From: an uncultured Lachnospiraceae bacterium
Lineage (GTDB): Bacteria; Bacillota; Clostridia; Lachnospirales; Lachnospiraceae
Reading direction: 5' to 3'
Length of the DNA: 42,739 nucleotides
Assembly (NCBI GenBank): GCA_910588125.1
Contig: CAJUPI010000024.1
Coordinates: 1-42,739, forward strand
Part shown: positions 35,103-42,687 of the stretch, piece by piece
Layout of the letters: every line of letters begins with the position of its first letter
Position numbering within the stretch: the stretch's first letter is position 1
The notes under the pieces: model-generated
Databases searched by the model: none
Told to the model about the DNA's origin: nothing
What the model saw: the letters and a program-made list of their open reading frames with translations, nothing else
Translations under genes and position numbers: made by a program

Positions 35103-35837
35103 TTATGTTCCATACCCAATCGCAATTGCCAGATAATGAACTTCTTTCACTCCGGCTCCTTTCAGAACGCGTGTACAGGCTTCTATCGTGCTTCCGGTAG
35201 TGTAGATATCATCGATCAAAACCACACATTCCGGCATTCCTGCGCGGGGCTCTTTTTCGCCCTTCCTTCCGTTTGCACAGGACGGATGAATCTGAAATGC
35301 CTCTTGCAGATTTTTCAAACGCTCTGATGGGTTTAAATCCCGCTGCGGTACGGTTTTGCGAATACGAAGAAGCAATTTTGTCTCCACTGGAATATCCCAG
35401 GCCCTGCCGAGACGGATTGCCAGCTCCTCAGCCTGATTAAACCCTCTCTGCCGGCGACGGGAGGGATGGATTGGTACGGGAATCAGAAAATCCGGTTGCC
35501 AGTGCTGAATCATTTTCCGAAAGCGGTGCTGCATAGCCGTGCCATAGAAATCAAGATATTCCCTGCGATTTTTGTATTTGATGGCCGCCAGCGAATGACG
35601 GGCGGCCTCATTATAATTCAAAAGTGCGGCGCCGGAATCAAAGCTTCTTTTGTGACGGATACAATCCGGACAATATTCCTGACGGTCTCCGAACACCTCC
35701 TTGCCACATTTCCGACAGGCTGGCTGGCTCACTGGCGACAAATAAGGCATACAGCTTTGGCAGATTAGCTCTCCTGGCGGGACAACAATCCCATCGCAAA
35801 CCGGGCACCTGCGTGGAAATAAAATATTCCAGATAAT
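35103..35837 (-). CDS. comF: ComF-family phosphoribosyltransferase-like protein, probable AUU start
   Basis: Predicted 244 residues if begun at ATT 35837. The N-terminal zinc module (LFPRRCPVCDGIV, ELICQSC, then CRKCG and CPDC) is typical of full-length ComF, and the C-terminal phosphoribosyltransferase fold has VVLIDDIYTTGSTIEAC. The first ATG is at 35750, which would delete the first CxxC. Between the recD2 stop (35889-35891, same frame) and that ATG there is no ATG, GTG or TTG. GGGGGAG lies 5 nt before the ATT. ComF proteins act in DNA uptake; here the role is inferred by family and by its place after recD2. Confidence 0.8.
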   Translation of the reverse strand: MIWNILFPRRCPVCDGIVVPPGELICQSCMPYLSPVSQPACRKCGKEVFGDRQEYCPDCIRHKRSFDSGAALLNYNEAARHSLAAIKYKNRREYLDFYGTAMQHRFRKMIQHWQPDFLIPVPIHPSRRRQRGFNQAEELAIRLGRAWDIPVETKLLLRIRKTVPQRDLNPSERLKNLQEAFQIHPSCANGRKGEKEPRAGMPECVVLIDDIYTTGSTIEACTRVLKGAGVKEVHYLAIAIGYGT

Positions 35838-35888
35838 AGTATCTCCCCCTCTCTTATCCTTGTTTCCGAATCCTCTCCCCGCCTTCCT

Positions 35889-38162
35889 TTATTCGGCAGG
35901 CAAAGAAGCTTCCATAATCTCCTGAATACGGGTGCACAAACCAGTATAACGCCGTTGCTCCAGCTCATTATCCACCATCTGCTGAAACGTATCCGGCACA
36001 CCAACCAGGCAGACGCAAATCCGTGCCCGTGTAACGGCTGTGTAAATCAGATTTCTGGTCATCAGCATCCGTGGCCCGGAATGAATCGGGATCACTACCG
36101 CCGGGTATTCACTCCCCTGGGATTTATGTATGGTAATAGCATATGCCAGCTCCAACTCTTCCAATTGCCGGAAACTGTATTCAACCATCTTTCCTTCATC
36201 AAACTCTACTGTCATATTTTCTGCAAAAGTATTGATCTCCCGAATCCTGCCAATATCGCCATTAAACACACCGGTTCCGGAATCCGTCACAATCCCGGAA
36301 CCGTTACGGATCTCCCACTCCAATTGATAGTTGTTCTTGATCTGCATTACTTTATCACCGGTCCGGTATATGACACCGCCGGCCTCTTTCTCGACTCTGG
36401 AAGAGGTCGCCGGATTGAGATACTGCTGCAAAACACTATTGAGGCGCTCCACCCCCAGGGCGCCTTTTCGCATAGGTGTCATAATTTGAATATCGAATGG
36501 ATCCGCATGGACATAACCCGGAAGCTTTTCCGTCACCAGCGCAATCATCGAACGAATGATCGCATCCGGCTGCGTCCCGCGAATAAACAGAAAATCCTTG
36601 CTGGGTTTGCCGAGAGGAATCTGTTCTCCGCCATTAATCCGGTGAGCATTGACAATAATATCACTTTCCGCTGCTTGACGGAAGATACGGTGCAGGCGCA
36701 CCACTGGATACGCCTCAGAAGCAATCATATCCCGCAGAACATTTCCTGCCCCCACACTCGGCAACTGATTCACATCCCCCACCAGAATCAGACGGGTCCC
36801 CGGCGCCACTGCTTTTAGCAACGCATGCATCAGATAAATATCCACCATAGAAGTCTCATCAATAATAATTGCATCCGCATCCAGAGGATTTTCCTCCCCC
36901 CGCTCAAAACGCATTCCTGAAGTACCGTTCTCATCATCCGGCACTCCGTTTAGCTCCAACAGGCGATGAATCGTCCTAGCCTCATATCCCGTAGCTTCCG
37001 TCATGCGCTTAGCTGCCCTTCCGGTAGGAGCCGCCAAAAGAATCGTCATCTCTTCCTGTTCAAAATAACGGATAATGGTATTAATCGTTGTTGTCTTGCC
37101 GGTTCCCGGGCCGCCAGTAATGATCAGCAGCCCGCTGTTCACTGCCTGTATGACTGCCTGTATCTGCATTTCATCCGCTTCAATCCCCTCACTGGCGCAA
37201 ATCCCTTCCAGCCTTTTGCGGATAGCGTTTTCCGGCTCTGTCCCGTGAAGATTCAGATCGTGAAGCATCCGTGCTGTATTCAGCTCCAGAAAATAATACT
37301 GTGACGCATATATATGACGGCTTTCCTTCCCCCCTTCCTCTTGCCTGTTCCCCTCCTCTTCGTTGATCTTTACCACGATTTTTTTCTCCATCTGTAAATC
37401 CATCAGATGTGTTTCCATAATTTCCGGATCTACATGCAGCAATTCCGATGCATTTTTCAGCAACTCCTCCTGCGGAAGATAGGTATGACCATTGACAACA
37501 GACTGCAACAGACAATAAAAAATGCCACTGCGAATCCGATAGTCAGAATCAGCAACGATCCCCACCCGCTGAGCTATCTCATCGGCAATTTTAAAACCGA
37601 CCCCCTGAATATCATCGGCCAGCTTATAAGGATTCTCACGAATAATCCCATACAATGCCATACCATATTCCTGATATATCTTAAGCGCCAGATTCATGGA
37701 AATCCCATACTCCTGCAAAAACATCATGGCCTGGCGCATCTCCCTCTTCCCTTCCATCTGTTCAGCGATGGAACGCGCCAGTTTTTCACTGATTCCCTTC
37801 ACCTCGGCTAAGCGCTCCGGCTCTTCTTCTATAACGCGAAAGGTATCTGCTTTAAATCGCCGTACAATCCGGCCAGCCAAAGCCGTCCCCACTCCTTTAA
37901 TCGCCCCGGAGCCAAGATATCTCTCCATAGAAGCTGTATCCTCCGGTGCTTTTAATTCATAGCGCTCCACCTGAAGCTGTTCCCCATAAATGGGATGCTC
38001 GATCATGCGCCCCTCTGCTTCTACCAGATCCCCCTCGCTGATATAAGGAAAGGTTCCCACCAGCACATAATCCTCTCCTTCAGCGCCTACCTCCAGGACA
38101 GAATAGCCATTTTCTTCGTTCCGGAATTTAATTTTCTCCACATAACCTTTTACTGCCGCCAT
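35889..38162 (-). CDS. recD2: RecD2 ATP-dependent DNA helicase
   Basis: Predicted 757-residue 5'-3' superfamily-1 helicase not dependent on RecBC. It has an N-terminal OB-like region (1-75), helix-hairpin-helix repeats (GSGAIKGVGTALAGRIV and PYKLADDIQGVGFKIADEIA), Walker A GGPGTGKTTT, Walker B IIIDETSMVD, QLPSVGAGNVL, and the final motif VI region AVTRARICVCLVG. Involved in repair and recombination. Confidence 0.95.
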   Translation of the reverse strand: MAAVKGYVEKIKFRNEENGYSVLEVGAEGEDYVLVGTFPYISEGDLVEAEGRMIEHPIYGEQLQVERYELKAPEDTASMERYLGSGAIKGVGTALAGRIVRRFKADTFRVIEEEPERLAEVKGISEKLARSIAEQMEGKREMRQAMMFLQEYGISMNLALKIYQEYGMALYGIIRENPYKLADDIQGVGFKIADEIAQRVGIVADSDYRIRSGIFYCLLQSVVNGHTYLPQEELLKNASELLHVDPEIMETHLMDLQMEKKIVVKINEEEGNRQEEGGKESRHIYASQYYFLELNTARMLHDLNLHGTEPENAIRKRLEGICASEGIEADEMQIQAVIQAVNSGLLIITGGPGTGKTTTINTIIRYFEQEEMTILLAAPTGRAAKRMTEATGYEARTIHRLLELNGVPDDENGTSGMRFERGEENPLDADAIIIDETSMVDIYLMHALLKAVAPGTRLILVGDVNQLPSVGAGNVLRDMIASEAYPVVRLHRIFRQAAESDIIVNAHRINGGEQIPLGKPSKDFLFIRGTQPDAIIRSMIALVTEKLPGYVHADPFDIQIMTPMRKGALGVERLNSVLQQYLNPATSSRVEKEAGGVIYRTGDKVMQIKNNYQLEWEIRNGSGIVTDSGTGVFNGDIGRIREINTFAENMTVEFDEGKMVEYSFRQLEELELAYAITIHKSQGSEYPAVVIPIHSGPRMLMTRNLIYTAVTRARICVCLVGVPDTFQQMVDNELEQRRYTGLCTRIQEIMEASLPAE

Positions 38163-38259
38163 CTTGCTGCCCTCTTTCCAGTTTTAAACCCGGACTGTCC
38201 TTTCCACTTAAAGATATCATCTGCAAAATTTTCCAGCCGCCACTTTCTCAGACAGAAAA

Positions 38260-38287
38260 ACTCCGCGCCATATCCCCGGTGCGGAGT
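38260..38287 (-). terminator. Terminator of the mreB-like gene
   Basis: Arms ACTCCGC and GCGGAGT with inner ACC/GGC pairing, followed by TTTTCTGT on the minus strand. Confidence 0.85.
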
Positions 38288-38355
38288 CTCTCCTAAGCAT
38301 TATCACGCCTGTCCCGAATTCAGATATTCGAAATCTGTTCTGAAGTTTTTAGAAG

Positions 38356-39360
38356 TTAATACTCATAGGCTCTGACATCCCCGTGTTGAAATTCAATAAA
38401 CTTCCCGGTTCCAATCGCTACCGCTGTCAGCGGATCCTCCGCCACCATAGTCGTAATGCCGGATTTCTCCTCAATCAGTTGATCCAAGCCATTCAACAAT
38501 GCACCACCGCCCGTCATGACAATCCCACGGTCAAAAATATCCGCCGCCAATTCCGGCGGAGTGCGCTCCAAAACATTATGCACGGCATCCACAATCTGCA
38601 TTGCAGGCTCCCGCAAAGCTTCCAATGTCTCGTCAGAGGTTACCACAATCGTTTTGGGCAATCCTGTCACCAGATTTCGTCCCCGTACCTCCATCGTCAA
38701 AACCTCCGGCCGGCGATAAGCAGCGCCGATATTAATCTTTATTTCCTCCGCCGTTCTCTCTCCGATGAGCAGGTTATGCTTCTTTCTCATATAGCGCACT
38801 AGGGCCTCATCAAAATCATCTCCTGCTACCTTAATCGAAGTGCTGACCACCGGGCCTCCCAAAGAAATAACGGCAATATCCGCCGTACCTCCGCCAATAT
38901 CTACAATCATATTACCACATGCCTTGGAAATGTCTATCCCGGCGCCGATCGCCGCTGCCACCGGCTCTTCTATGATCGCCACATCCCGGGCGCCGGCATT
39001 ATAAGTGGCATCTTCTACTGCTTTTCGCTCCACCTCGGTGGCGCCGCTGGGAATACAAACCGCAATCCGTGGCTTGCGCAGCGTCCGCTTCCCCACTGCT
39101 TTGGTAATAAAATATTTCAACATCTTCTCTGTCACGGTATAATCAGAAATCACCCCCTGTCTCAATGGCCGGATCGCGATAATATTCCCCGGCGTCCTGC
39201 CTATCATCAACCGGGCTTCCTCACCAATCGCCATGATCTTGCTGGAGTCCCTGTCTATGGCCACCACAGATGGCTCCTTCAATACCACGCCTTTCCCTTT
39301 TATATATACCAAGATACTTGCCGTACCTAAATCGATCCCAATATCATTGGATACCAACAT
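38356..39360 (-). CDS. mreB: MreB/Mbl actin-like cell-shape protein
   Basis: Predicted 334-residue bacterial actin directing lateral wall synthesis. Phosphate 1 motif IGIDLGTASILVY, phosphate 2 VDIGGGTADIAVISLGG, adenosine motif GIVMTGGGALLNGLDQ, and connector VAIIEEPVAAAIGAG are all visible. Not followed by mreC/mreD, so it is a solitary paralogue (MreB, Mbl or MreBH type). AGGAGG precedes the ATG. Confidence 0.95.
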   Translation of the reverse strand: MLVSNDIGIDLGTASILVYIKGKGVVLKEPSVVAIDRDSSKIMAIGEEARLMIGRTPGNIIAIRPLRQGVISDYTVTEKMLKYFITKAVGKRTLRKPRIAVCIPSGATEVERKAVEDATYNAGARDVAIIEEPVAAAIGAGIDISKACGNMIVDIGGGTADIAVISLGGPVVSTSIKVAGDDFDEALVRYMRKKHNLLIGERTAEEIKINIGAAYRRPEVLTMEVRGRNLVTGLPKTIVVTSDETLEALREPAMQIVDAVHNVLERTPPELAADIFDRGIVMTGGGALLNGLDQLIEEKSGITTMVAEDPLTAVAIGTGKFIEFQHGDVRAYEY

Positions 39361-39402
39361 ACGTGTTCTTCCTCCTGTTTGTTCCTTCTGTTTCCTTTAC
39401 TT

Positions 39403-39431
39403 ACAGTATTTACAATAATTTCGGATATCAA
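39403..39431 (-). promoter_or_regulatory. Promoter of the mreB-like gene
   Basis: Minus strand: -35 TTGATA (39426-39431), 17-bp spacer, -10 TACTGT (39403-39408). Confidence 0.6.
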
Positions 39432-39584
39432 TCCCCAATCCCGAATGAATTCTTTTCCATTGAGTTTTCTTTATTATATACAAATACCTCTTATTTTGAA
39501 AGGGTTTTTTTATTTTTTATTTTGTTTATATTTTTTTTATCATGGAGACACATTTTTGACACAAATATTTTTTATACTTTAGTT

Positions 39585-39774
39585 ACATTATCCGAGAGGG
39601 TAATGAGCCTTTGTTTCAAGTTAACACTTGAAATTGTAAAGCTTTTTCATACTCATACCTGCCAGAAGCAATTCTGGCAGGCCCCCCTAAAACCATTTTC
39701 TTTTATTTGTATACCTACCATTCCCAAAAGTAATGCAGAAAACCCACCGACCCCTCGGTGGGTTTTCTGTTTTT
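39585..39774 (+). ncRNA. Candidate structured RNA of four hairpins
   Basis: Four consecutive hairpins fit the plus strand: 39586-39605 (CATTATCC, loop GAGA, GGGTAATG), 39614-39633 (TTTCAAGT, TAAC, ACTTGAAA), 39658-39681 (CCTGCCAGAA, GCAA, TTCTGGCAGG), and a 15-bp terminator hairpin at 39736-39769 followed by TTTTT. Two loops are GNRA tetraloops on this strand. The terminator has a U-tract only on the plus strand, yet no plus-strand gene precedes it. A TATACT at 39573-39578 is placed for a start at about 39585, though the -35 is poor. No coding frame looks real. I do not recognise the family. Confidence 0.6.
39736..39774 (+). terminator. Plus-strand terminator of the candidate RNA
   Basis: Perfect 15-bp stem, CCCC loop, then TTTTT on the plus strand. 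On the minus strand it is followed by GCATTAC, so it works in the plus direction. Confidence 0.9.
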
Positions 39775-39830
39775 AGTTCTTCATCTCTTCAAGGTTTTCG
39801 GAAACAGGTACCGCCCGGCGCACAACATCA

Positions 39831-39872
39831 AAAGATGCCCGACGGCCCCCTCAGGCATCGCCAGGCATCTTT
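39831..39872 (-). terminator. Terminator of the 41-residue gene
   Basis: Arms AAAGATGCC and GGGCATCTTT with further inner pairing, ending in TTTTGATG on the minus strand. Confidence 0.65.
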
Positions 39873-39893
39873 ACATTTTCAGGGAAAAACGGC

Positions 39894-40019
39894 TCAATCC
39901 TCCTCGTCTTCCTCTTCCATCGCTATTGCCGCTGCCGTACTTGCCACGGTTGTCACAGTGGCAACCACCGCAAAGATAATGATCAACAGCACGCCACCCA
40001 TAAAATACAATAATTCCAT
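39894..40019 (-). CDS. Small membrane protein of 41 residues with acidic tail
   Basis: The frame encodes one hydrophobic helix from MELLYFMGGVLLIIIF through an Ala/Val/Thr stretch, then ends MEEEDEED. GAGGAGG lies 7 nt before the ATG. It has a strong promoter (40084-40112) and a terminator (39831-39872), so it is an independent single-gene transcript. The complementary frames contain longer ORFs but lack these signals. Function unknown; the acidic C-terminus would face the cytosol or exterior depending on insertion. Confidence 0.75.
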   Translation of the reverse strand: MELLYFMGGVLLIIIFAVVATVTTVASTAAAIAMEEEDEED

Positions 40020-40083
40020 CCTAATTCCTCCTCACAGCCATCTATCTCTCTTAAAATGTCCTTCGAACAATCACGCTTTTTTC

Positions 40084-40112
40084 AGTATAACACAATCTGT
40101 CCGGAAATTCAA
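40084..40112 (-). promoter_or_regulatory. Promoter of the 41-residue gene
   Basis: Minus strand: -35 TTGAAT (40107-40112), 17-bp spacer, -10 TATACT (40084-40089). Confidence 0.8.
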
Positions 40113-40145
40113 CTTGGACTGTATTCAAATACTCCAAGATACCAT

Positions 40146-40730
40146 TCAGATGATCTTCATCTCATCATTGACAGAATCCTCGCAAAAACGCATCGCCTCA
40201 ATTGTTCTGGCAAACAGCTCGTCCAGCTCCCACCCCAAGCGTTCTGCTCCCTGGCGAATGACATCCCGTGAGCAACCCGCCGCAAACTTCTTATCCTTAA
40301 ATTTCTTTTTCAGGCTGGACACTTCCATATCCTTTGTGCTCTTTGACGGGCGCATCCGTGCCGCCGCCCCAATCAGGCCTGTCAGCTCATCTGACGCAAA
40401 CAAAACCTTCTCCATCTCATGCACCGGTTCTACATCACTGCATAGCCCATAACCATGAGAACAGATCGCATGTATCATATCCTCACCCGCACCGGCCGCC
40501 CGCAAAAGCTCTGGCGCTTTCACGCAATGCAGTTCCGGATACTGCTCAAAATCAATATCGTGCAGCAGGCCAACGATCCCCCAATAATCCTCATCCTCCC
40601 CATATCCCAATTCCCTTGCATACCAGCGCATAATCCCTTCCACAGTCAATGCATGTAAAATATGAAACGGTTCCTGATTGTATTGTCTCAAAAGCTGAAA
40701 TGCTGCCTCTCTTCTGATTTGGCTTTTCAT
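40146..40730 (-). CDS. HD-domain hydrolase-like protein
   Basis: Predicted 194-residue cytoplasmic protein. HD-type metal residues can be seen in FHILHALTVEGIMRW (first His), LLHDIDFEQYP (HD pair), and HAICSHGYG (later His). These proteins are usually phosphohydrolases of nucleotides; substrate unknown. ATG at 40730 follows AAGGAGG; the longer frame from 40910 runs through the leader and promoter. Confidence 0.87.
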   Translation of the reverse strand: MKSQIRREAAFQLLRQYNQEPFHILHALTVEGIMRWYARELGYGEDEDYWGIVGLLHDIDFEQYPELHCVKAPELLRAAGAGEDMIHAICSHGYGLCSDVEPVHEMEKVLFASDELTGLIGAAARMRPSKSTKDMEVSSLKKKFKDKKFAAGCSRDVIRQGAERLGWELDELFARTIEAMRFCEDSVNDEMKII

Positions 40731-40771
40731 TTTGATGTCCTCCTTATCTTTTCTATATCTGCTTCTGATAC

Positions 40772-40850
40772 CCTCAGCGGACAACGGAACACAAGATTCC
40801 CCTTGTCCGCTGAGAGTAGCGGTTATTCTGCTATCGCTCTTATGGCGCCT
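40772..40850 (-). promoter_or_regulatory. Structured leader of the HD-domain gene
   Basis: The leader, about 120 nt, contains a hairpin with TAGC/GCTA and AGAG/CTCT pairing and then a perfect 12-bp stem CTCAGCGGACAA/TTGTCCGCTGAG (40773-40814) with inner GGAA/TTCC pairing. No U-tract follows. Could be a translation-control element; class not recognised. Confidence 0.45.
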
Positions 40851-40857
40851 GTCATTT

Positions 40858-40886
40858 ATTGTATAACATTTTTTTCCGTTTGTTAA
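40858..40886 (-). promoter_or_regulatory. Promoter of the HD-domain gene
   Basis: Minus strand: -35 TTAACA (40881-40886), 17-bp spacer, -10 TACAAT (40858-40863). Confidence 0.7.
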
Positions 40887-40939
40887 GCTTCCTTTTTCTT
40901 TATTTGCCAAAAATTTTTCAAATTATTACAAAAATAAGG

Positions 40940-40968
40940 TTGAATTTTTTCTTACCTTATAGTATAAT
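40940..40968 (+). promoter_or_regulatory. Promoter of tRNA-Gly(CCC)
   Basis: Plus strand: -35 TTGAAT (40940-40945), 17-bp spacer, -10 TATAAT (40963-40968). Confidence 0.85.
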
Positions 40969-40978
40969 GATTAAGTTC

Positions 40979-41049
<71 letters not shown>

Positions 41050-41062
41050 TTATACAGATACG

Positions 41063-41094
41063 TGCCAGGTCTTGATATTTCAAGGTTCCTGGCA
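41063..41094 (+). terminator. Terminator of the tRNA-Gly gene
   Basis: TGCCAGG...CCTGGCA with inner CTTG/CAAG pairing, then TTTTCTAT. Confidence 0.85.
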
Positions 41095-41117
41095 TTTTCT
41101 ATGTACATATGTTCTGA

Positions 41118-41450
41118 TTACCTTTTATCCGCAAAGAGCTGATTCATTTCACTAAAATTCTTCGAATTGTATTTTATCCTATTTAGTTCCAGGGTTATAT
41201 GATCTATCAATTTAAATACTTTCATGGATATTTGTTCATCTTCTGGATATTCTCCCAGTCTGCTTTGAATTTGTCTTAAATTTTCTAACAAGTACTCAAT
41301 ATCATCTGTCTCCATCAAATACGCTGAAACTTCCGAATATTTATGTCGCTTATTGTTAGTGTAATACTCCTTTACAATATCACATAAAAGATCCAACTGT
41401 GAAATATCACAGATTTCTGCTGTTCCGATTTTGTGTAATAACTCTTTCAA
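41118..41450 (-). CDS. Unknown 110-residue protein, likely partner of the Panacea gene
   Basis: Predicted small soluble, mostly helical, charged protein, no signal peptide or membrane helix, no recognised domain. The start is TTG at 41450, with GGGGATTAAAAA before it. If the 112-bp insertion at 41473-41584 is removed along with one duplicate, this start lies 14 nt after the stop of the upstream Panacea-domain gene, the spacing of a two-gene operon. It is therefore a toxin candidate by position only. AT-rich compared with neighbours. Confidence 0.6.
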   Translation of the reverse strand: MKELLHKIGTAEICDISQLDLLCDIVKEYYTNNKRHKYSEVSAYLMETDDIEYLLENLRQIQSRLGEYPEDEQISMKVFKLIDHITLELNRIKYNSKNFSEMNQLFADKR

Positions 41451-41463
41451 TTTTTAATCCCCA

Positions 41464-41472
41464 TTTATGAAT
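41464..41472. repeat. Target-site duplication, left copy
   Basis: TTTATGAAT, identical to 41585-41593, flanking the MITE-like element. Confidence 0.7.
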
Positions 41473-41584
41473 CAATGTCATTAAGTTTATCTCTGAGAAT
41501 ACTCAGCCACGGAAAAAGTGACAGGCCATTTCCCGCCCCTTGTTCCATGGCGTACCTTCTGAGAAAATTAACTTAATGACATCG
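41473..41584. mobile_element. MITE-like insertion
   Basis: A 112-bp non-coding element. The ends are inverted repeats: left ATGTCATTAAGTT (from 41475) and right AACTTAATGACAT (to 41582), with weaker pairing further in (TCTGAGAA/TTCTCAGA-like). Flanking 9-bp direct repeats TTTATGAAT mark an insertion. No transposase within, so it is non-autonomous. The parent family is not identified. Confidence 0.75.
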
Positions 41585-41593
41585 TTTATGAAT
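41585..41593. repeat. Target-site duplication, right copy
   Basis: TTTATGAAT overlapping the stop codon region of the Panacea-domain gene. Confidence 0.7.
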
Positions 41594-42062
41594 AGCACTG
41601 CTTAATCATATTTACCGTGATTTCTTCATTCCTATCCGTCCTTTTCCAAGGCTCTTCTTTATGTGTCAGATCAACCATTTCCCACGGAGAGGTATCTTTA
41701 TAAGATTCAATAATAGACCTTATTAACATTAAATGACTAAACTCGAAAACGCTTTCATTATATTTTTTAGGTTCTATCATAAATGATCTGGTATCCACAT
41801 TAAAAGAAAAGGAAAAATATTCCAATTCCTTATCTGTTATATTCTCTGCACCATATGCTTTATATTTTTGATATACACTTTCAACTACGGGACCATGTCT
41901 CCAATGTATTATCGGCTCTTCATAACAAGGTAGCCCATATTGGCTGATAAAAGCCACCTGAATAAAATAAAGCAGTTTTTGTAATTTTAGATTGCTAACC
42001 GGCCTACCGATTTCTATGGAATAATTAACAACATATCTTGCTACGTCCATCACATTATACAC
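41586..42062 (-). CDS. Panacea-domain (DUF4065, SocA-like) putative antitoxin
   Basis: Predicted 158-residue soluble protein. It has the family signature PVSNLKLQKLLYFIQ and HWRHGPVVESVYQKY, followed by SPWEMVDLTHKEEPW. Panacea proteins neutralise diverse unrelated toxins encoded beside them. The GTG at 42062 has GGAGGTGA 4 nt upstream; an ATG a few codons inside is the alternative. The stop lies inside a 9-bp target duplication. Base composition is AT-rich, suggesting acquisition. Confidence 0.82.
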   Translation of the reverse strand: MYNVMDVARYVVNYSIEIGRPVSNLKLQKLLYFIQVAFISQYGLPCYEEPIIHWRHGPVVESVYQKYKAYGAENITDKELEYFSFSFNVDTRSFMIEPKKYNESVFEFSHLMLIRSIIESYKDTSPWEMVDLTHKEEPWKRTDRNEEITVNMIKQCYS

Positions 42063-42086
42063 ATTCTCACCTCCATAAACAAAGTA

Positions 42087-42111
42087 AAGCAATTGACAAC
42101 CTCAATTGCTT
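42087..42111. promoter_or_regulatory. Operator-like palindrome of the Panacea locus
   Basis: Perfect 10-bp arms AAGCAATTGA and TCAATTGCTT with a 5-base spacer, between the promoter and the ribosome site. Suitable for autorepression, which is common in toxin-antitoxin operons. Confidence 0.6.
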
Positions 42112-42136
42112 AAGACAAATTACTTTATTTATGTTT

Positions 42137-42165
42137 AGTATATGACATTATGCGTAAAAAATCAA
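42137..42165 (-). promoter_or_regulatory. Promoter of the Panacea locus
   Basis: Minus strand: -35 TTGATT (42160-42165), 17-bp spacer, -10 TATACT (42137-42142). Confidence 0.75.
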
Positions 42166-42275
42166 CCGACACTTTATATAATATATATAACGAACATTTG
42201 TTTGTTTTTCACATATTTCAGGCCTCACTTAATCATACTGTCGAGAATTGATAAAAACCAAAGGAGGATTTAAAA

Positions 42276-42512
42276 ATGTTAGAGAAAAAAGATTGATACC
42301 ACGGCATAAGTAAAGAAATTCCCTCCCGGCTTCGAAAATTCTTAGCATCATTCAGGGGATGGAAATCGGGCTGCTTGTGCTGCTGGCTATATAGCTCTTC
42401 TTCTCCATGTCGAAAGTCCGGGAACTGACAAAATCAACCACAAAATCAAAATCGCATTGATGGATATTTTGAAAGCCTTGTGCAACACGAAATACAATAC
42501 GACACATAAAGA
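42276..42512 (+). pseudogene. Decayed small gene fragments
   Basis: A strong ribosome site AAGGAGG precedes an ATG at 42276, but the frame stops after six codons (MLEKKD). Downstream frames contain protein-like pieces broken by stops: SKILSIIQGMEIGLLVLLAI then a stop, and a 60-codon tail ending HKEGDAK. It looks like a frameshifted remnant, but the parent is not recognised. Confidence 0.35.
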
Positions 42513-42592
42513 AGGCGATGCAAAATAAGTCCCCCTCCATTTTTCTTATCCTGTGTTCGGACGGTTCACATACACACAGCCTGCTCTTAACG
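42503..42592 (+). repeat. Right copy of the intergenic repeat
   Basis: 42547-42592 is the inverted counterpart of 1-46 (44/46 identical). Its core GATGCAAAATAAGT followed by ATTTTTCTT has terminator character on the plus strand. Confidence 0.8.
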
Positions 42593-42653
42593 GACAAAGT
42601 CCGTCAATATCAAACAGAATATTCGTGAACAGCCGGACACTAGATAAAAAAAT

Positions 42654-42682
42654 AGAGGGCAACTTATTTTGCATCACCCTCT
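42654..42682 (-). terminator. Terminator of tRNA-Gly(GCC), sharing the repeat core
   Basis: AGAGGG...CCCTCT around a GATGCAAAATAAG loop, followed by ATTTTTTT on the minus strand. Same core as the repeats at 57-79 and 42513-42540. Confidence 0.8.
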
Positions 42683-42687
42683 TTAAA

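Noticed and set aside
39585..39774. Identification of the four-hairpin RNA as 6S RNA or a CRISPR repeat unit
   Set aside because: 6S RNA is one long rod with a central bubble, and these stems are independent; the hairpins are unrelated in sequence, so there is no repeat-spacer pattern.
39733..40452. Plus-strand 239-codon open frame
   Set aside because: It runs antisense through a terminator, the small membrane gene and the HD gene, is low-complexity, and has no ribosome site.
41118..41450. Assigning a known toxin fold to the 110-residue protein
   Set aside because: No recognisable catalytic motif is visible; only its position suggests a toxin.
42352..42597. Minus-strand 81-codon frame near the right end
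   Set aside because: It reads through the repeated intergenic element and lacks a ribosome site or protein-like composition.
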